Shown here: positions 11,793 to 21,814 of the stretch, piece by piece
Layout of the letters: each line of letters begins with the position of its first letter
Numbering within the stretch: the stretch's first letter is position 1
IMG/VR virus record: IMGVR_UViG_3300042691_015076
Span: 1 to 33,378 of that record
DNA length: 33,378 bases
Direction: 5' to 3' (one strand)
From: a virus
Translations under genes and position numbers: made by a program
The notes under the pieces: model-generated
Seen by the model: the letters and a program-made list of their open reading frames with translations, nothing else
The model's database searches: none
Told to the model about the DNA's origin: nothing

Positions 11793-13420
11793 TCGTCGAA
11801 TTGTTCGGCAAGAAGATCGACGCGCGTCAGACGCTGATCGATATCAGCCGCGACGAATGCGAGGCAAGTCTCGCCGAGTTTATTCGGCAGGCATGGCACA
11901 TCGTCGAGCCCGGTGCAGATTACGTTCATAACTGGCACGTCGATATGATCTGCGAGCATCTTGAGGCAATTACATATGGCGTCGAGTTCGACGACGGAAC
12001 AAAATATAATCGCCTGTTGATCAACGTCCCACCGGGCATGATGAAATCTTTGTTGACAAACGTCTTCTGGCCGGCATGGGAGTGGGGTCCGCGCAACATG
12101 CCGCACATGCGATATCTTTGCGCGTCGCATTCGATGGATCTTGCAATTCGCGATTCGACAAAAATGCGCAGGCTTATTGAGTCAGAATTTTACCAATCAC
12201 GATGGGGCGACATCGTCCAGATCACCAAAGATCAGAACCAGAAGACCAAGTTCGAACTGACCTCGACCGGCTTCCGGCAGGCTGTGGCCGCCGGCTCCAT
12301 CACTGGCGCGCGCGGCGACCGCGTCATCATCGACGACCCGCACAGCGTTGAAGGTGCGAACTCTGATCAGCAGCGCGCGAGCACGATTGAATGGTTTCTC
12401 GAGGCCGTGCCGACGCGTCTGAATAAGCCGCTCGAATCAGCCATCGTCGTCATCATGCAGCGCCTGCACGAAGAGGACGTGTCAGGCGTCATCCTGAGTA
12501 AGGGGCTCGGCTATGACCATATTATGCTTCCGATGCGCTACGAACCGGGGCGCGCACATGAGACAATGCTCGGCCTCGAGGATCCCCGAACCGAAGAGGG
12601 CCAGCTTCTTTTTCCGTCTCGTTTTCCCGAGATTGTCGTCGATAGGGATGAGAACGCTATGGGACCGTATGCGGTCGCCGGGCAGTTCCAACAGTCCCCA
12701 GAGCCTCGAGGCGGCGGCGTCATTAAGCGCGACTGGTGGATCCGCTGGGATCAACCGTCATACCCGCCCTTCGACTACGTCATAGCCTCAATCGACACCG
12801 CCTATACGACCAAAGCCGAGAACGACCCGAGCGCGATGACTGTCTGGGGCGTCTGGAAGGGCGGCGACCAAACAGCCGTCGTCACCCGAGCGCTGGACAA
12901 AGACGGCCAGATGGCGATCTTGAACCGCCAATACAAGGAAGAGCACCCGCGCTGCATGCTCATGTATGCGTGGGCAGAGCGCCTCGAGCTGCACGAGCTG
13001 ATCGACAAGGTGCAGGAGACGATGGACGCCTATGGCGTCGAGAAGCTTCTCGTCGAAGGCAAAGCCAGCGGCCTGTCTGTCGCGCAGGAAATCCGCCGCG
13101 TTTATGGCTATGACGAGTTCGCCGTGCAACTGATCGACCCGAAGGGTTTCGACAAGCTGGCCCGGCTTTATTCGATTCAGCATCTATTCGCCGAGGGCCT
13201 GATCTACGCGCCCGCCAATCGGCCTTGGGCCGAGATGGTCATCAATCAAGCGGCGCAGTTCCCGCGCGGCAAGCATGACGATCTGGTCGACACCACATCG
13301 ATGGCGTTGAAGCATCTGCGCGAGATCGGCATCCTTGTGCGCGGCGCAGAATGGACGTCCAGTCTCGACGAGAGTAGAATGCATGAAGGCGCTGGCCCGC
13401 AGCCGCTCTATCCCGTTTAA
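11789..13420 (+). CDS. Terminase large subunit
   Basis: ATPase-nuclease of the DNA packaging motor, 543 residues. The N-terminal ATPase has the phage-type Walker A PPGMMKS (residues about 81-87) and Walker B VIIDDP (about 179-184). The C-terminal RNase H-fold nuclease has SIDTAY (first Asp near 335) and a late HDDLVDTTSMAL segment (near 496-507) supplying the last metal-binding acids. The start is TTG at 11789, overlapping the previous stop, with AGGGGA 8 bases upstream. The length is usual for the family. Confidence 0.93.
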   Translation: MIVELFGKKIDARQTLIDISRDECEASLAEFIRQAWHIVEPGADYVHNWHVDMICEHLEAITYGVEFDDGTKYNRLLINVPPGMMKSLLTNVFWPAWEWGPRNMPHMRYLCASHSMDLAIRDSTKMRRLIESEFYQSRWGDIVQITKDQNQKTKFELTSTGFRQAVAAGSITGARGDRVIIDDPHSVEGANSDQQRASTIEWFLEAVPTRLNKPLESAIVVIMQRLHEEDVSGVILSKGLGYDHIMLPMRYEPGRAHETMLGLEDPRTEEGQLLFPSRFPEIVVDRDENAMGPYAVAGQFQQSPEPRGGGVIKRDWWIRWDQPSYPPFDYVIASIDTAYTTKAENDPSAMTVWGVWKGGDQTAVVTRALDKDGQMAILNRQYKEEHPRCMLMYAWAERLELHELIDKVQETMDAYGVEKLLVEGKASGLSVAQEIRRVYGYDEFAVQLIDPKGFDKLARLYSIQHLFAEGLIYAPANRPWAEMVINQAAQFPRGKHDDLVDTTSMALKHLREIGILVRGAEWTSSLDESRMHEGAGPQPLYPV

Positions 13421-13431
13421 TTGGAATCAAG

Positions 13432-13650
13432 ATGATCTATGCAAATGCTGTCGTCGACGTGATCGACGCGCCGCCGGCCCACGGTCAGGGCCTTGGAAAA
13501 TTTAGCGTCACCGTCTGGGGCAAGGAGCCCCACGACTATGTGCGCGTCTATGAGATCCAAGCCAAAGATGATAATATGGCTGCGCGCGAAGGCCTCGAGC
13601 GTTTCGTAGACGAAATTTCACGCCTCCTCGATGAGGACAAGGAAGACTGA
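13432..13650 (+). CDS. Small hypothetical protein, 72 aa
   Basis: Not recognised. A compact alpha/beta pattern: strands KFSVTVWG and YVRVYEIQA, then an acidic C-terminal helix. Small proteins with this position between terminase and portal are common in podovirus-like phages. It starts 11 bases after the terminase stop and ends 2 bases before the portal gene. Confidence 0.65.
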   Translation: MIYANAVVDVIDAPPAHGQGLGKFSVTVWGKEPHDYVRVYEIQAKDDNMAAREGLERFVDEISRLLDEDKED

Positions 13651-13652
13651 TC

Positions 13653-16049
13653 ATGCCATTGACGCCCGGCCTTACACCGTCTCTTCGCCAGCAGCAGGAG
13701 GAGCCCGGTGCCGGGCTTGGCGGTCTCGAGGATATCCTTGTTGAGATCGAACAGGGTCACGACAAGCCAGAGACCGACGACAAGGGAAACATCCTGCGCA
13801 TCGAGCACGATGATGGCTCGGTGAGCGTTTCGCTCGACGGCAATCCTGTGGAGCGCGCCGAAGGCGAGAACCCTCCGGGCTGGTTCGACAATCTTGTTGA
13901 AGACATCGACGGCAGCGATCTTGGCATGATTGCCGATGACTTGCTGCGCGGCATCGAAGACGATCTGACAAGCCGTCAGGATTGGATCGAAGATCGCGCG
14001 CAGGGCATCAAGCTGCTTGGCTTGAAGATCGAGATTCCCGGCCTGCAGGGCGCGTCTGACGGCGCTCCGGTCGAAGGCATGTCGAAGGTGCGCCATCCGC
14101 TTCTGCTTGAGGCGGTGTTGCGCTTTCAGGCTAATGCGCGCAGCGAGCTGTTGCCGACTGACGGTCCTGTGAAGGTGCGCAGCGAAGCTGATGGCACGAC
14201 GATTGAAGAAGACGAGCGCGCCAATGCGCTTGAGGCGGATCTCAATCATTATCTGACGGCTGTCGCGAAGGAGTATTACCCTGACACGGATCGAATGCTT
14301 CTCATGCTGGGCTTTGGCGGAACGGCTTTCAAGAAAGTCTATTTCTGTCCGCTTAGAGGACGCCCGGTTTCCGAATCTGTTGATGCTGATGATCTCATCG
14401 TCAATAACGCGGCAACCGATCTCAGCACGGCTAAAAGGATTACGCATCGCGTCAACCTCAAGCCATCAACCGTCAAGCGGCTTCAGATCCTTGGAGTATA
14501 TCGCGACGTTGATCTCGGAACGCCGAGCTTCGAAGAAGCAGACGCTGTAAAGCGCGAGAAGGCAGATCAGCAAGGCATTGCTGTCGAGGCGCGCAATCCT
14601 GATGACCGTGATCGCGAGATCTATGAAGTTTATTGCGAGTTAGACATTCGCGGCTTCGAACATAAATACAAAGGTAAGATAACGGGGCTCGAGATCCCGT
14701 ATCGTGTAACAATCGACAAAAGCTCAAGGGAAATCCTCTCAATCGTGAGGAACTACGATGAGCCCACAGGTGAAGAGGGCGACGAGCTGCCAGAGGCTCG
14801 CGTCAATTTTGTCAAATATCAGTTTGTTCCCGGTATGGGTTTTTACGATATCGGTCTACTTCATATTCTGGGTAATACCACAAATGCGGTTACTGCCGCG
14901 TGGCGCGAAATGCTGGACGCCGGCATGTATGCGAACTTCCCCGGCTTCCTCATGGCGGACACAGGTGCGCGGCAGAACACAAATATATTCCGTGTGCCGC
15001 CCGGTGGTGGTGCGCTCGTAAAGACTGGCGGCATGCCGATCAATCAGGCTGTCATGCCGTTGCCCTACAAAGAGCCCGGCATGGCGCTGATGAACCTTGT
15101 GCAGAACATGGTCGAGACAGGCCAGCGCGTCGGCACGACAAGCGAGCTGCAGGTTGGTGAAGGCCGAGCCGATGCGCCTGTCGGCACAACGCTCGCGTTG
15201 ATCGATCAGGCGACGAAGATCCTGAACGCTGTGCATAAGCGCATGCACGTTGCGCAGGCTCAGGAGTTCCAGCTTCTGGTGCGTTGCTTCCGCGAACATC
15301 CCGAGAGCTTCTGGGGCAAGAACAGCAAGCCGACGCGCCGCTGGGATGAACAGCAGTTCATTGAAGCTCTCGACGATTACGACATCGTCCCGCAGGCTGA
15401 TCCAAACACCGCATCGCAGACGCAGCGCCTGATGAAGGTGATGGGCCTGAAGCAATTGCAGGCTTCTAATCCCGGCATGTTCGACAGCGAAAAGATTGAC
15501 ATCGTTTGCATGAAGGCGATGGGCTGGAGCAATCCCGAGCAGTTCATTGTACCGCAAGAGAAGCGCGCGCAGATCCCGCCTGAAATGCAAAAGGTCATGG
15601 AGGAGATCAAGATCCTCAAACAGGAAGCGGACGCGAAGAGCTTGGTCGCCAATGCTTCGGTGCAGGAAGCGCAAGTCGAAGGCCAGACGAAGATGATGGA
15701 CGCAGAGACGCGCCGTCTTCTTGCCGAGGCAAAGATGATGGAAGCGCAGGCGAAGACCGGCGGCGAAGGCGGCGACGAATATCGCAGCGTCGACGCAGAG
15801 GCAAAGATGATGGACGCGCACACACGCCGTCAGGACAGCGATCTGAAAGCGCTGAAGATGGGCGTCGATATCCACAAGCTGCGCGAGGATTCAGAACATC
15901 GCGAAGCTGATCGCATGCTTGATGCGCATCATCGCCGCATGGATCGCGAAACAGATTCGATGCATCGTGATGCAGATCGTCAAAGCCAGCAGGCGTTAGA
16001 GCTTGCGAGAACATTGCAGCAGGCTCAGGGCCAGCAGGAGACTGAATAA
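13653..16049 (+). CDS. Portal protein
   Basis: The dodecameric head-to-tail connector through which DNA is packaged, 798 residues. The conserved core (residues about 130-260) carries GMSKVRHPLLLEAVLRFQANARSE (cited as a stretch) and the GFGGTAFKKVYF segment typical of podovirus-like portals. From about 640 on the protein becomes a long charged helical tail with repeated KMMDA/KMMEA and His/Arg-rich heptads, resembling the coiled-coil barrel that projects into the head in P22. Its TAA overlaps the ATG of the next gene by one base. Position after the terminase supports the call. Confidence 0.85.
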   Translation: MPLTPGLTPSLRQQQEEPGAGLGGLEDILVEIEQGHDKPETDDKGNILRIEHDDGSVSVSLDGNPVERAEGENPPGWFDNLVEDIDGSDLGMIADDLLRGIEDDLTSRQDWIEDRAQGIKLLGLKIEIPGLQGASDGAPVEGMSKVRHPLLLEAVLRFQANARSELLPTDGPVKVRSEADGTTIEEDERANALEADLNHYLTAVAKEYYPDTDRMLLMLGFGGTAFKKVYFCPLRGRPVSESVDADDLIVNNAATDLSTAKRITHRVNLKPSTVKRLQILGVYRDVDLGTPSFEEADAVKREKADQQGIAVEARNPDDRDREIYEVYCELDIRGFEHKYKGKITGLEIPYRVTIDKSSREILSIVRNYDEPTGEEGDELPEARVNFVKYQFVPGMGFYDIGLLHILGNTTNAVTAAWREMLDAGMYANFPGFLMADTGARQNTNIFRVPPGGGALVKTGGMPINQAVMPLPYKEPGMALMNLVQNMVETGQRVGTTSELQVGEGRADAPVGTTLALIDQATKILNAVHKRMHVAQAQEFQLLVRCFREHPESFWGKNSKPTRRWDEQQFIEALDDYDIVPQADPNTASQTQRLMKVMGLKQLQASNPGMFDSEKIDIVCMKAMGWSNPEQFIVPQEKRAQIPPEMQKVMEEIKILKQEADAKSLVANASVQEAQVEGQTKMMDAETRRLLAEAKMMEAQAKTGGEGGDEYRSVDAEAKMMDAHTRRQDSDLKALKMGVDIHKLREDSEHREADRMLDAHHRRMDRETDSMHRDADRQSQQALELARTLQQAQGQQETE

Positions 16050-19000
16050 TGGGCAGCATCATTGATCGCGCTCTCGACATCATCAATGATCATCTGAAAG
16101 ATCAGACGTCATCGTTTCGGGTCAGCTCGCCGCTTGCCACGGCCAAGGCGATGGCGCGAGGCGGTCATGTCCTCGAAGACGACTATCCGACGCATTATCT
16201 GCCCGACGTTGGTCGTCAGGTGATGGCCGCCGGTGGTATGCCCGAAGAGCCGATTGGCGGCGCATTAAACGTCGCACGTTCGATTCCTGAAGAAGGTGCT
16301 GCTATCCCCGGCCCGGTCGCCCCGAGGCCGCCTGTGAGCCCGTTTGAGGGCCGTGTGCAGTCTTCTAAGCTGGCTGAGACATTTGCGCGTGAAAATCTGC
16401 CGGGCACCATTGTTTCGCCGCGCCCCGGCAAAGGCTACGGCCCCGCCATCACGCCAGAGCATGGCGTCAGATACGATGAGCCCGAATATACGGGCGTCGG
16501 TGAGCGTGGCGAAGAGCCTTCGTCGCACACAGAATTTTCTTATGCGACGCCAGATATTGGCGGCATGAAGTTGCCGCCGCCTGTTCAGCATCCTGTTCTC
16601 AATAATCCGCGCATGGATCGGCTAACCGATAGCACAGCCGCCATCATGAAAAGCAAAGGCTTCAAGGATCTCTTCCGCGACCATGTTGGCCTTGATCCTG
16701 CGAAGCTAAAAATCACGCCGACTGTCGGATCTTTCCGTGGCGAGCTGGAGCCGTCGTTCTATATCGATCATCCCGATATGCAGCCGGAACACGCACAGAA
16801 GATTGGCAACTTGCTGGGCTTTGGTTTCCAGCAGGATCAGACCGTCAGAACGTCGCACAACCCCAATATTCAGGAAGGCACCCTTGCCGCACTGGTCGGG
16901 CATGGACGCAAGCTTTCGTCCGAAGATATTGATAATATTATGAAATCAGCCGACAAAGAGGGGCTAGATTTTACGGTAACAAAAGACGGAAAGGCTGCGA
17001 AATTTCTTCACTTCGGCGACGATGAGGAGTATCCTGACTTCCTCGACAAGGTCGGGCGCATTGCTGATTCGAATAAACTGAAGGAAAGATATCATGCCCG
17101 CACGGAAGGCTCGCTTATCGATGCACAGGACTACCTCTCTGGACTCTTTGGAGGCCATAGCGGAGGCGAAGGGGTTCAAGAAGGCACCGGCAGATCACCC
17201 GATTTATTCGGAAGGGTCGTCGATCACGTTCTTGCGCCATTCGCCAAAGCAGTCGCAGGAGAGGGATACAGGCTCTCACCAGAGCGCCTTCAAGAAGCAT
17301 ATGGATTAACGGACGACGAAACCGACAAGGTTCGTCAATCGTTACTGCCGACATCTAAGGGGGACCGCACAACGGTTCCCCTTATGACAGGCGAAGAACA
17401 GCTCGACATTCGTCCGACAGGCGCGCACGGCAAATCAACAGTCGATGACGTTCTGTATGCTCTGCAGAATAGAGCTGCACAAAAGGGTCAGATTGAGCCC
17501 GGCGATTACAGCGACGAAGCGAAAAAGCTCATCGCCAATGACATCGCGAAGGAAGTTAAATATCACGTCGATAATTCATCTAAGTCGGCGATTGGTTGGT
17601 ATGACACTGCGCTGAAGAAGGCGAAGAATGTCTATCACCAGATTTTCCCAGAGCTGAAAACAAACAAAGATAATGAGCTTCTGTTCGATGCATTGCTTGG
17701 CATCACGTCGCAGGGCAATGACGTCTATAACAACTCTGTGCATGCTGCGCGTCTTTACGACAAGATCCGCAATGGCGCTTCTGTCAAAGACGCAACGCAA
17801 AGCCTGCGCGGCACGTTCGGCGACAAGACAAGAGCGATTGAGCAGAACCTGAATAAGTTCCACCATCTTATCGAAACCAATGGCTACGATAAGATGCGCG
17901 ACATGTTCAATCAGACGAAGACCGTGTCTGAGTGGCGCAAGATCCTCAATTCTGATCCGAACATGCGCGGCCCCAACGGTGAGAAGCTCACTGTCAAAGG
18001 CGCGTCGGATCAGAAGATCACAGGTTGGTCGGTGTTTGGTCCGAAGATTGGATCGTTCATCAATAACCTGCATGGCGATTACTCGACGCTGACAGCCGAT
18101 CTTTGGTTCAGCCGCACATGGAATCGTTTACTTGGTCACAACTTTATCCATGCGCCGTTGAACGAGCAGAAACAGTATCAGGACTTCAGAGACGCATTTA
18201 AGCAAGAGTTCTTGCACAACAATGGATTCCCGTTCGAGCGCATTCCGTATGCGCTTGAAGGCGGCCAGCCGAAATATAAAAGCGGCAAGCTTGTTCCGTG
18301 GGAGCATGGGCGCGACACAAAGGGCATGACTTACGGTGAGTTCGAGGACATCTACAATGATCCCGACAAGCTGAAGGATTATGCGCAGGGCATCTACAAA
18401 AAGTTTTCCACCGCATCTAAGGGCGTCCCGGCGTTCTCTGAGAAATCAGATCTTCGCCGCCGTGCAAAGAACTGGATGGAGAACCGCGAGCTGTCGCAGG
18501 CCGCGCCGCGTGGAGATTCTGAAAGAAGCTTCCAGCAGAATACTGTCGAAGAAGCGCAGAAGCTTCTGAAGAAAAAGTATGGTTTGAATATTAGCGTCGC
18601 TGATATTCAGGCTGCGCTGTGGTTCCACGAAAAGGAAATGTTCGGCAAGTTCGGCGTTGCTTCTGAACGGGCAAAGCCTGCCGACTATGAAGACGCAGCC
18701 GCGAAGACGATGGAGTTGATCAACAAAGGTGAGCTGTATCGCGTTAAGTCGAAGGAAAAGACAGGCAAGGCTTTCGGCGGCGCGATTACGCCAATCGAGC
18801 TTGGAAACCGCGATCTCGACGACGAGGCGCGTCGTCTGATACTCTGGTCTTATGCTGCGGCCCCAATGTTTCGCCCGCTTTCTCGTGCTGAGGGCGGTCC
18901 AGTTGATGATCCTGTCAATAAAGCTCTCGATATTGTTGGAGCGGGATCGTCGCCGGCCTCGGCGGTAGAGACAGCCCGCAATCTGACGCCGATGGGTTTT

Positions 19001-20314
19001 TACAGCGCCGCGGCTGAGGCGGCCAGCAAAATACCTCAGCGCGCTCCTATCGATCAGATCCTGAATAAGCTGAAGGGGTCGCCCAATGTCAAAGCGGAGG
19101 AGCTTGATCTATCAAATGCTCGAAACGCTTTTGCTGGGCAGAAGAGCGTGGATCCGCAAGATGTGGCGTCGCATCTACAAGCGCAGCTCCCACAGATCAA
19201 AGAAACTGTTTACGGATATGATTCGAAAAGTGGCCGGCAAACAAATATGAGGCCTAACTACGAGCAATATACTTTTCCGGGCGGACATAATTATCGCGAA
19301 TTGTTGATGCATTTGCCGAGCCAGAGGAAGGATTTGCAAAGTCAGCTTTCAATGGCGCGGCAGGATAGAATCAATGCTGTAAAAGAGCATGGTTCTGTTT
19401 GGCAATACGACGACAAAGATCTTGAGCAGGAAAGACTGCAAAAGATAAGAGAAGCCCACAGCAAAGAAAATGAAATCAGGAACGCGCTAGAAAACACGCC
19501 TAAAGAATACAATTCTTCGCATTGGGACACCCCCAATGTTGTTGCGCATTTGCGCATGGCTGATAGAGGCATGTATGGATTAGGCAATCCAGAAGCATTG
19601 CATATTGAGGAAGTGCAAAGCGATTGGGGCCAAGGCAAGCGCGATGGCGAAAATGTTCCAGAAGGGCCGCACGTCGGAAGCACAGAGGGCTGGACAGATC
19701 TCGCGCTGAAGCGCGCTCTTATGGAAGCGGCCAAGGGCAAATACAAGAAGCTGACGTGGACAACAGGCGAAGATCAAGCTGATCGTTATGGTCTGGATAA
19801 GTCATACAGCCAGATTCATTATTCGCCGGATACAAAAGAGCTGTTCGCGAAGGGCAAGGATGGCGTTGAAGATATTCAAGAGCGTGTCCATCCCGACGCG
19901 CTGCATTCGTTTATCGGAAAAGAGCTTGCGCAAAAGCTTCTTGATCGTCCGTTGATTGACAATACGCAGCCATACATCTCTGGCGATAAAGTTCACTCTC
20001 TGATCGGCGGTCAGCTTGCGGTCGAACAGAAAGGCATGCGTGATTACTATGATCGCATGCTGCCTAATCGTCTGCAGAAGCTGGTTAGCAAGTTAGATCC
20101 TGAAGCGAAAGTGAAGCTTTTCGGTCATAAGACTTGGGTGCCTGAAGACGACAACGAGTTCGAAGAAAGCGAGGAAGGCGAATACAAGAAAGTCCACTCG
20201 CTCGAGATCACGCCGAAGCTGCGAGCCGCGATCCTGAAGGGATTGCCGGCGTTTGAGCACGGCGGCGCTGTCGTTGACCGGGCTTTTGATGTATTATCCA
20301 AGCTTCCGCGCTAA
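16049..20314 (+). CDS. Giant polyvalent virion-associated protein, 1421 aa
   Basis: A multidomain protein of the 'polyvalent protein' type described for phages and conjugative elements, likely packaged and injected with DNA. N-terminal 110 residues: low complexity with MARGGHV. Middle (about 500-720): helical domain with YDTALKKAKNVYHQIFPEL and FGPKIGSFINNLHGDY, seen in other large phage proteins. C-terminal about 1155-1415: a polyvalent-associated domain with PNVVAHLRMADR, LHIEEVQSDW, LALKRALMEAA, WTTGEDQADRY and a MRDYYDRMLPN segment. GG-containing tags followed by a RALDII-like helix recur at about 37, 950 and 1405. Function is unknown. Confidence 0.7.
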   Translation: MGSIIDRALDIINDHLKDQTSSFRVSSPLATAKAMARGGHVLEDDYPTHYLPDVGRQVMAAGGMPEEPIGGALNVARSIPEEGAAIPGPVAPRPPVSPFEGRVQSSKLAETFARENLPGTIVSPRPGKGYGPAITPEHGVRYDEPEYTGVGERGEEPSSHTEFSYATPDIGGMKLPPPVQHPVLNNPRMDRLTDSTAAIMKSKGFKDLFRDHVGLDPAKLKITPTVGSFRGELEPSFYIDHPDMQPEHAQKIGNLLGFGFQQDQTVRTSHNPNIQEGTLAALVGHGRKLSSEDIDNIMKSADKEGLDFTVTKDGKAAKFLHFGDDEEYPDFLDKVGRIADSNKLKERYHARTEGSLIDAQDYLSGLFGGHSGGEGVQEGTGRSPDLFGRVVDHVLAPFAKAVAGEGYRLSPERLQEAYGLTDDETDKVRQSLLPTSKGDRTTVPLMTGEEQLDIRPTGAHGKSTVDDVLYALQNRAAQKGQIEPGDYSDEAKKLIANDIAKEVKYHVDNSSKSAIGWYDTALKKAKNVYHQIFPELKTNKDNELLFDALLGITSQGNDVYNNSVHAARLYDKIRNGASVKDATQSLRGTFGDKTRAIEQNLNKFHHLIETNGYDKMRDMFNQTKTVSEWRKILNSDPNMRGPNGEKLTVKGASDQKITGWSVFGPKIGSFINNLHGDYSTLTADLWFSRTWNRLLGHNFIHAPLNEQKQYQDFRDAFKQEFLHNNGFPFERIPYALEGGQPKYKSGKLVPWEHGRDTKGMTYGEFEDIYNDPDKLKDYAQGIYKKFSTASKGVPAFSEKSDLRRRAKNWMENRELSQAAPRGDSERSFQQNTVEEAQKLLKKKYGLNISVADIQAALWFHEKEMFGKFGVASERAKPADYEDAAAKTMELINKGELYRVKSKEKTGKAFGGAITPIELGNRDLDDEARRLILWSYAAAPMFRPLSRAEGGPVDDPVNKALDIVGAGSSPASAVETARNLTPMGFYSAAAEAASKIPQRAPIDQILNKLKGSPNVKAEELDLSNARNAFAGQKSVDPQDVASHLQAQLPQIKETVYGYDSKSGRQTNMRPNYEQYTFPGGHNYRELLMHLPSQRKDLQSQLSMARQDRINAVKEHGSVWQYDDKDLEQERLQKIREAHSKENEIRNALENTPKEYNSSHWDTPNVVAHLRMADRGMYGLGNPEALHIEEVQSDWGQGKRDGENVPEGPHVGSTEGWTDLALKRALMEAAKGKYKKLTWTTGEDQADRYGLDKSYSQIHYSPDTKELFAKGKDGVEDIQERVHPDALHSFIGKELAQKLLDRPLIDNTQPYISGDKVHSLIGGQLAVEQKGMRDYYDRMLPNRLQKLVSKLDPEAKVKLFGHKTWVPEDDNEFEESEEGEYKKVHSLEITPKLRAAILKGLPAFEHGGAVVDRAFDVLSKLPR

Positions 20315-20358
20315 TGCGGGAGCAGGGACGCCTGCATAATTCCGGCTGGAGTTTTAAA

Positions 20359-21717
20359 ATGTCCGAATATTCCGCAAAGAGCTTGCGCGAGAAGATGAAG
20401 GCGAAAGCCCGTTCGCTCGCCGGCGAGAAAGACCAGAAGACTGATTCGAGCGATTGGACCCCTGCGAAGCCGCTGAACGCCAGCGTCAAGACAGGCGCGC
20501 GTCCGATCATGAAGCCGTCCGCCAAGGGCGTTGGTGAGTCGAATGCGGCCCGCGACACTAAGGCGGCCATCGGCAAGGATCTGAAGCGCGGCGGATTCAA
20601 GCGCGGTGGCGCTGTGAAGGACGCCGGCGTGAAGGAAAAGAAGGCGCTCGGCGCTATCGATCCGTCGCCGAAGCGCGGCGCTGCCCAGCATTACAAGAAG
20701 GGCGGCAAGATCAAGAAAGAGGGCGGCGGTTGGATCGACGATATCGCCAATGCTCTCGCCGGCAAAGGCTACATCGATGGCTCGACGTGGATTAAGCCGG
20801 ATCAGCCCATGACGGCTTCGGATGCGGCCATTGCTCCGGTTCGCGCCGCCACGAAGCCCGCTCGTCGCCCCGCGCCGTCGCGTCCGCGTCCTGCGCCGAT
20901 CAAGCGCGTTGAAGATCCGCAGTATCCTTATGGCGACAAGACCATTTCCGGCGCTGAATCGCCGATGGCTTCCGGTGCCTTTATGAAAAAGGGCGGTCGC
21001 GCGAAGCGCGCTGACGGCGGCGGTAGCTGGCTCGAGAAGATGGTCGGCAAGCCGAAATCGACAAGCGATCTGAGCCAAGTCGGCAAGGGCCGCACGTCGT
21101 CCTATTCGAGCAGCGACAAGGCGGCTCTGGGCGATATCGCCAAGGGCGGCAGCGGCAGCACTCTTCCGTCTGATGAGACTGAGTTCGGCAAATCGCAGAA
21201 CTACAAGAAGGGCGGACGTGCAAAGCGCGCGACTGGCGGCTTGATTAACGCGCTGAAGGGCGGCAAGAAAGCGAAAAGCAAAGGCGCGAAAACCGATATC
21301 AACATCGTGATCAACGCGGGACATAAGACACCGATGAAACATCCAGCCGAAGCCCCGATGCCGCCGGTTGGCGGCGATGGTATGCCGCCGATGCCGCCTG
21401 CTGGCGCTCCTGCGCCTGCTATGCCGATGGGCGCTCCTCCGATGCCGCCCGGCGCTGGTCTGCTTCCTCCGGGTCGCAAGGCCGGCGGTCGAATCACCAA
21501 GACGGCTTCATCCTACAAGGACATGGAAGCTGGAGCTGGTTCGGGTGAAGGCCGTCTGCAAAAGACCGATATTGCGAGCAAGCACAAGGATGCTCCGGCC
21601 CGCAAAGAGGGCGGTCGAATCACCAAGGTCGCCAAGTCCTATAAGGACATGGAAGCCGGTGCCGCCAGCGGCGAAGGTCGTCTGCAGAAGACAGACATCG
21701 CGAAAGGCAAAAAGTAA
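20359..21717 (+). CDS. Basic low-complexity protein with GG-motif repeats
   Basis: A 452-residue Lys/Arg/Gly/Pro-rich protein, largely disordered. FKRGG, YKKGG, MKKGG and YKKGG motifs recur across residues about 80-310, a MPP/PAMP-rich hinge lies at about 330-385, and the C-terminus is a tandem repeat of about 38 residues built on GGRITK...SYKDMEAGA...GEGRLQKTDIA. The start at 20359 follows GGAG at good spacing; the ATG at 20314 has no binding site. Placement after the polyvalent gene suggests an internal head or DNA-binding protein. Role is inference. Confidence 0.68.
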   Translation: MSEYSAKSLREKMKAKARSLAGEKDQKTDSSDWTPAKPLNASVKTGARPIMKPSAKGVGESNAARDTKAAIGKDLKRGGFKRGGAVKDAGVKEKKALGAIDPSPKRGAAQHYKKGGKIKKEGGGWIDDIANALAGKGYIDGSTWIKPDQPMTASDAAIAPVRAATKPARRPAPSRPRPAPIKRVEDPQYPYGDKTISGAESPMASGAFMKKGGRAKRADGGGSWLEKMVGKPKSTSDLSQVGKGRTSSYSSSDKAALGDIAKGGSGSTLPSDETEFGKSQNYKKGGRAKRATGGLINALKGGKKAKSKGAKTDINIVINAGHKTPMKHPAEAPMPPVGGDGMPPMPPAGAPAPAMPMGAPPMPPGAGLLPPGRKAGGRITKTASSYKDMEAGAGSGEGRLQKTDIASKHKDAPARKEGGRITKVAKSYKDMEAGAASGEGRLQKTDIAKGKK

Positions 21718-21742
21718 TTCGCGTTGAGCAATTAGCGCGATA

Positions 21743-21777
21743 GGGGACCGCTTCGCCCCTTCCTTGAAGCGGTCCCC
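21743..21777 (+). terminator. Long hairpin terminator
   Basis: GGGGACCGCTTC (21743-21754) pairs perfectly with GAAGCGGTCCCC (21766-21777) over an 11-base loop, followed by GTTATTAC. It lies in the 97-base gap between the GG-motif gene and the next gene; it would partly separate the portal block from the capsid block. Confidence 0.7.
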
Positions 21778-21814
21778 GTTATTACATTAGGAAGGCCAGT
21801 GAAGGGGACTGGAT

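Noticed and set aside
14856-15875. 339-residue minus-strand open frame
   Set aside because: Shadow of the portal gene; His/Leu/Arg-rich and without start signal.
20311-21342. 343-residue minus-strand open frame
   Set aside because: Antisense of the basic GG-motif gene; Arg/Ala-rich composition is a mirror of the coding strand, and no start signal is seen.
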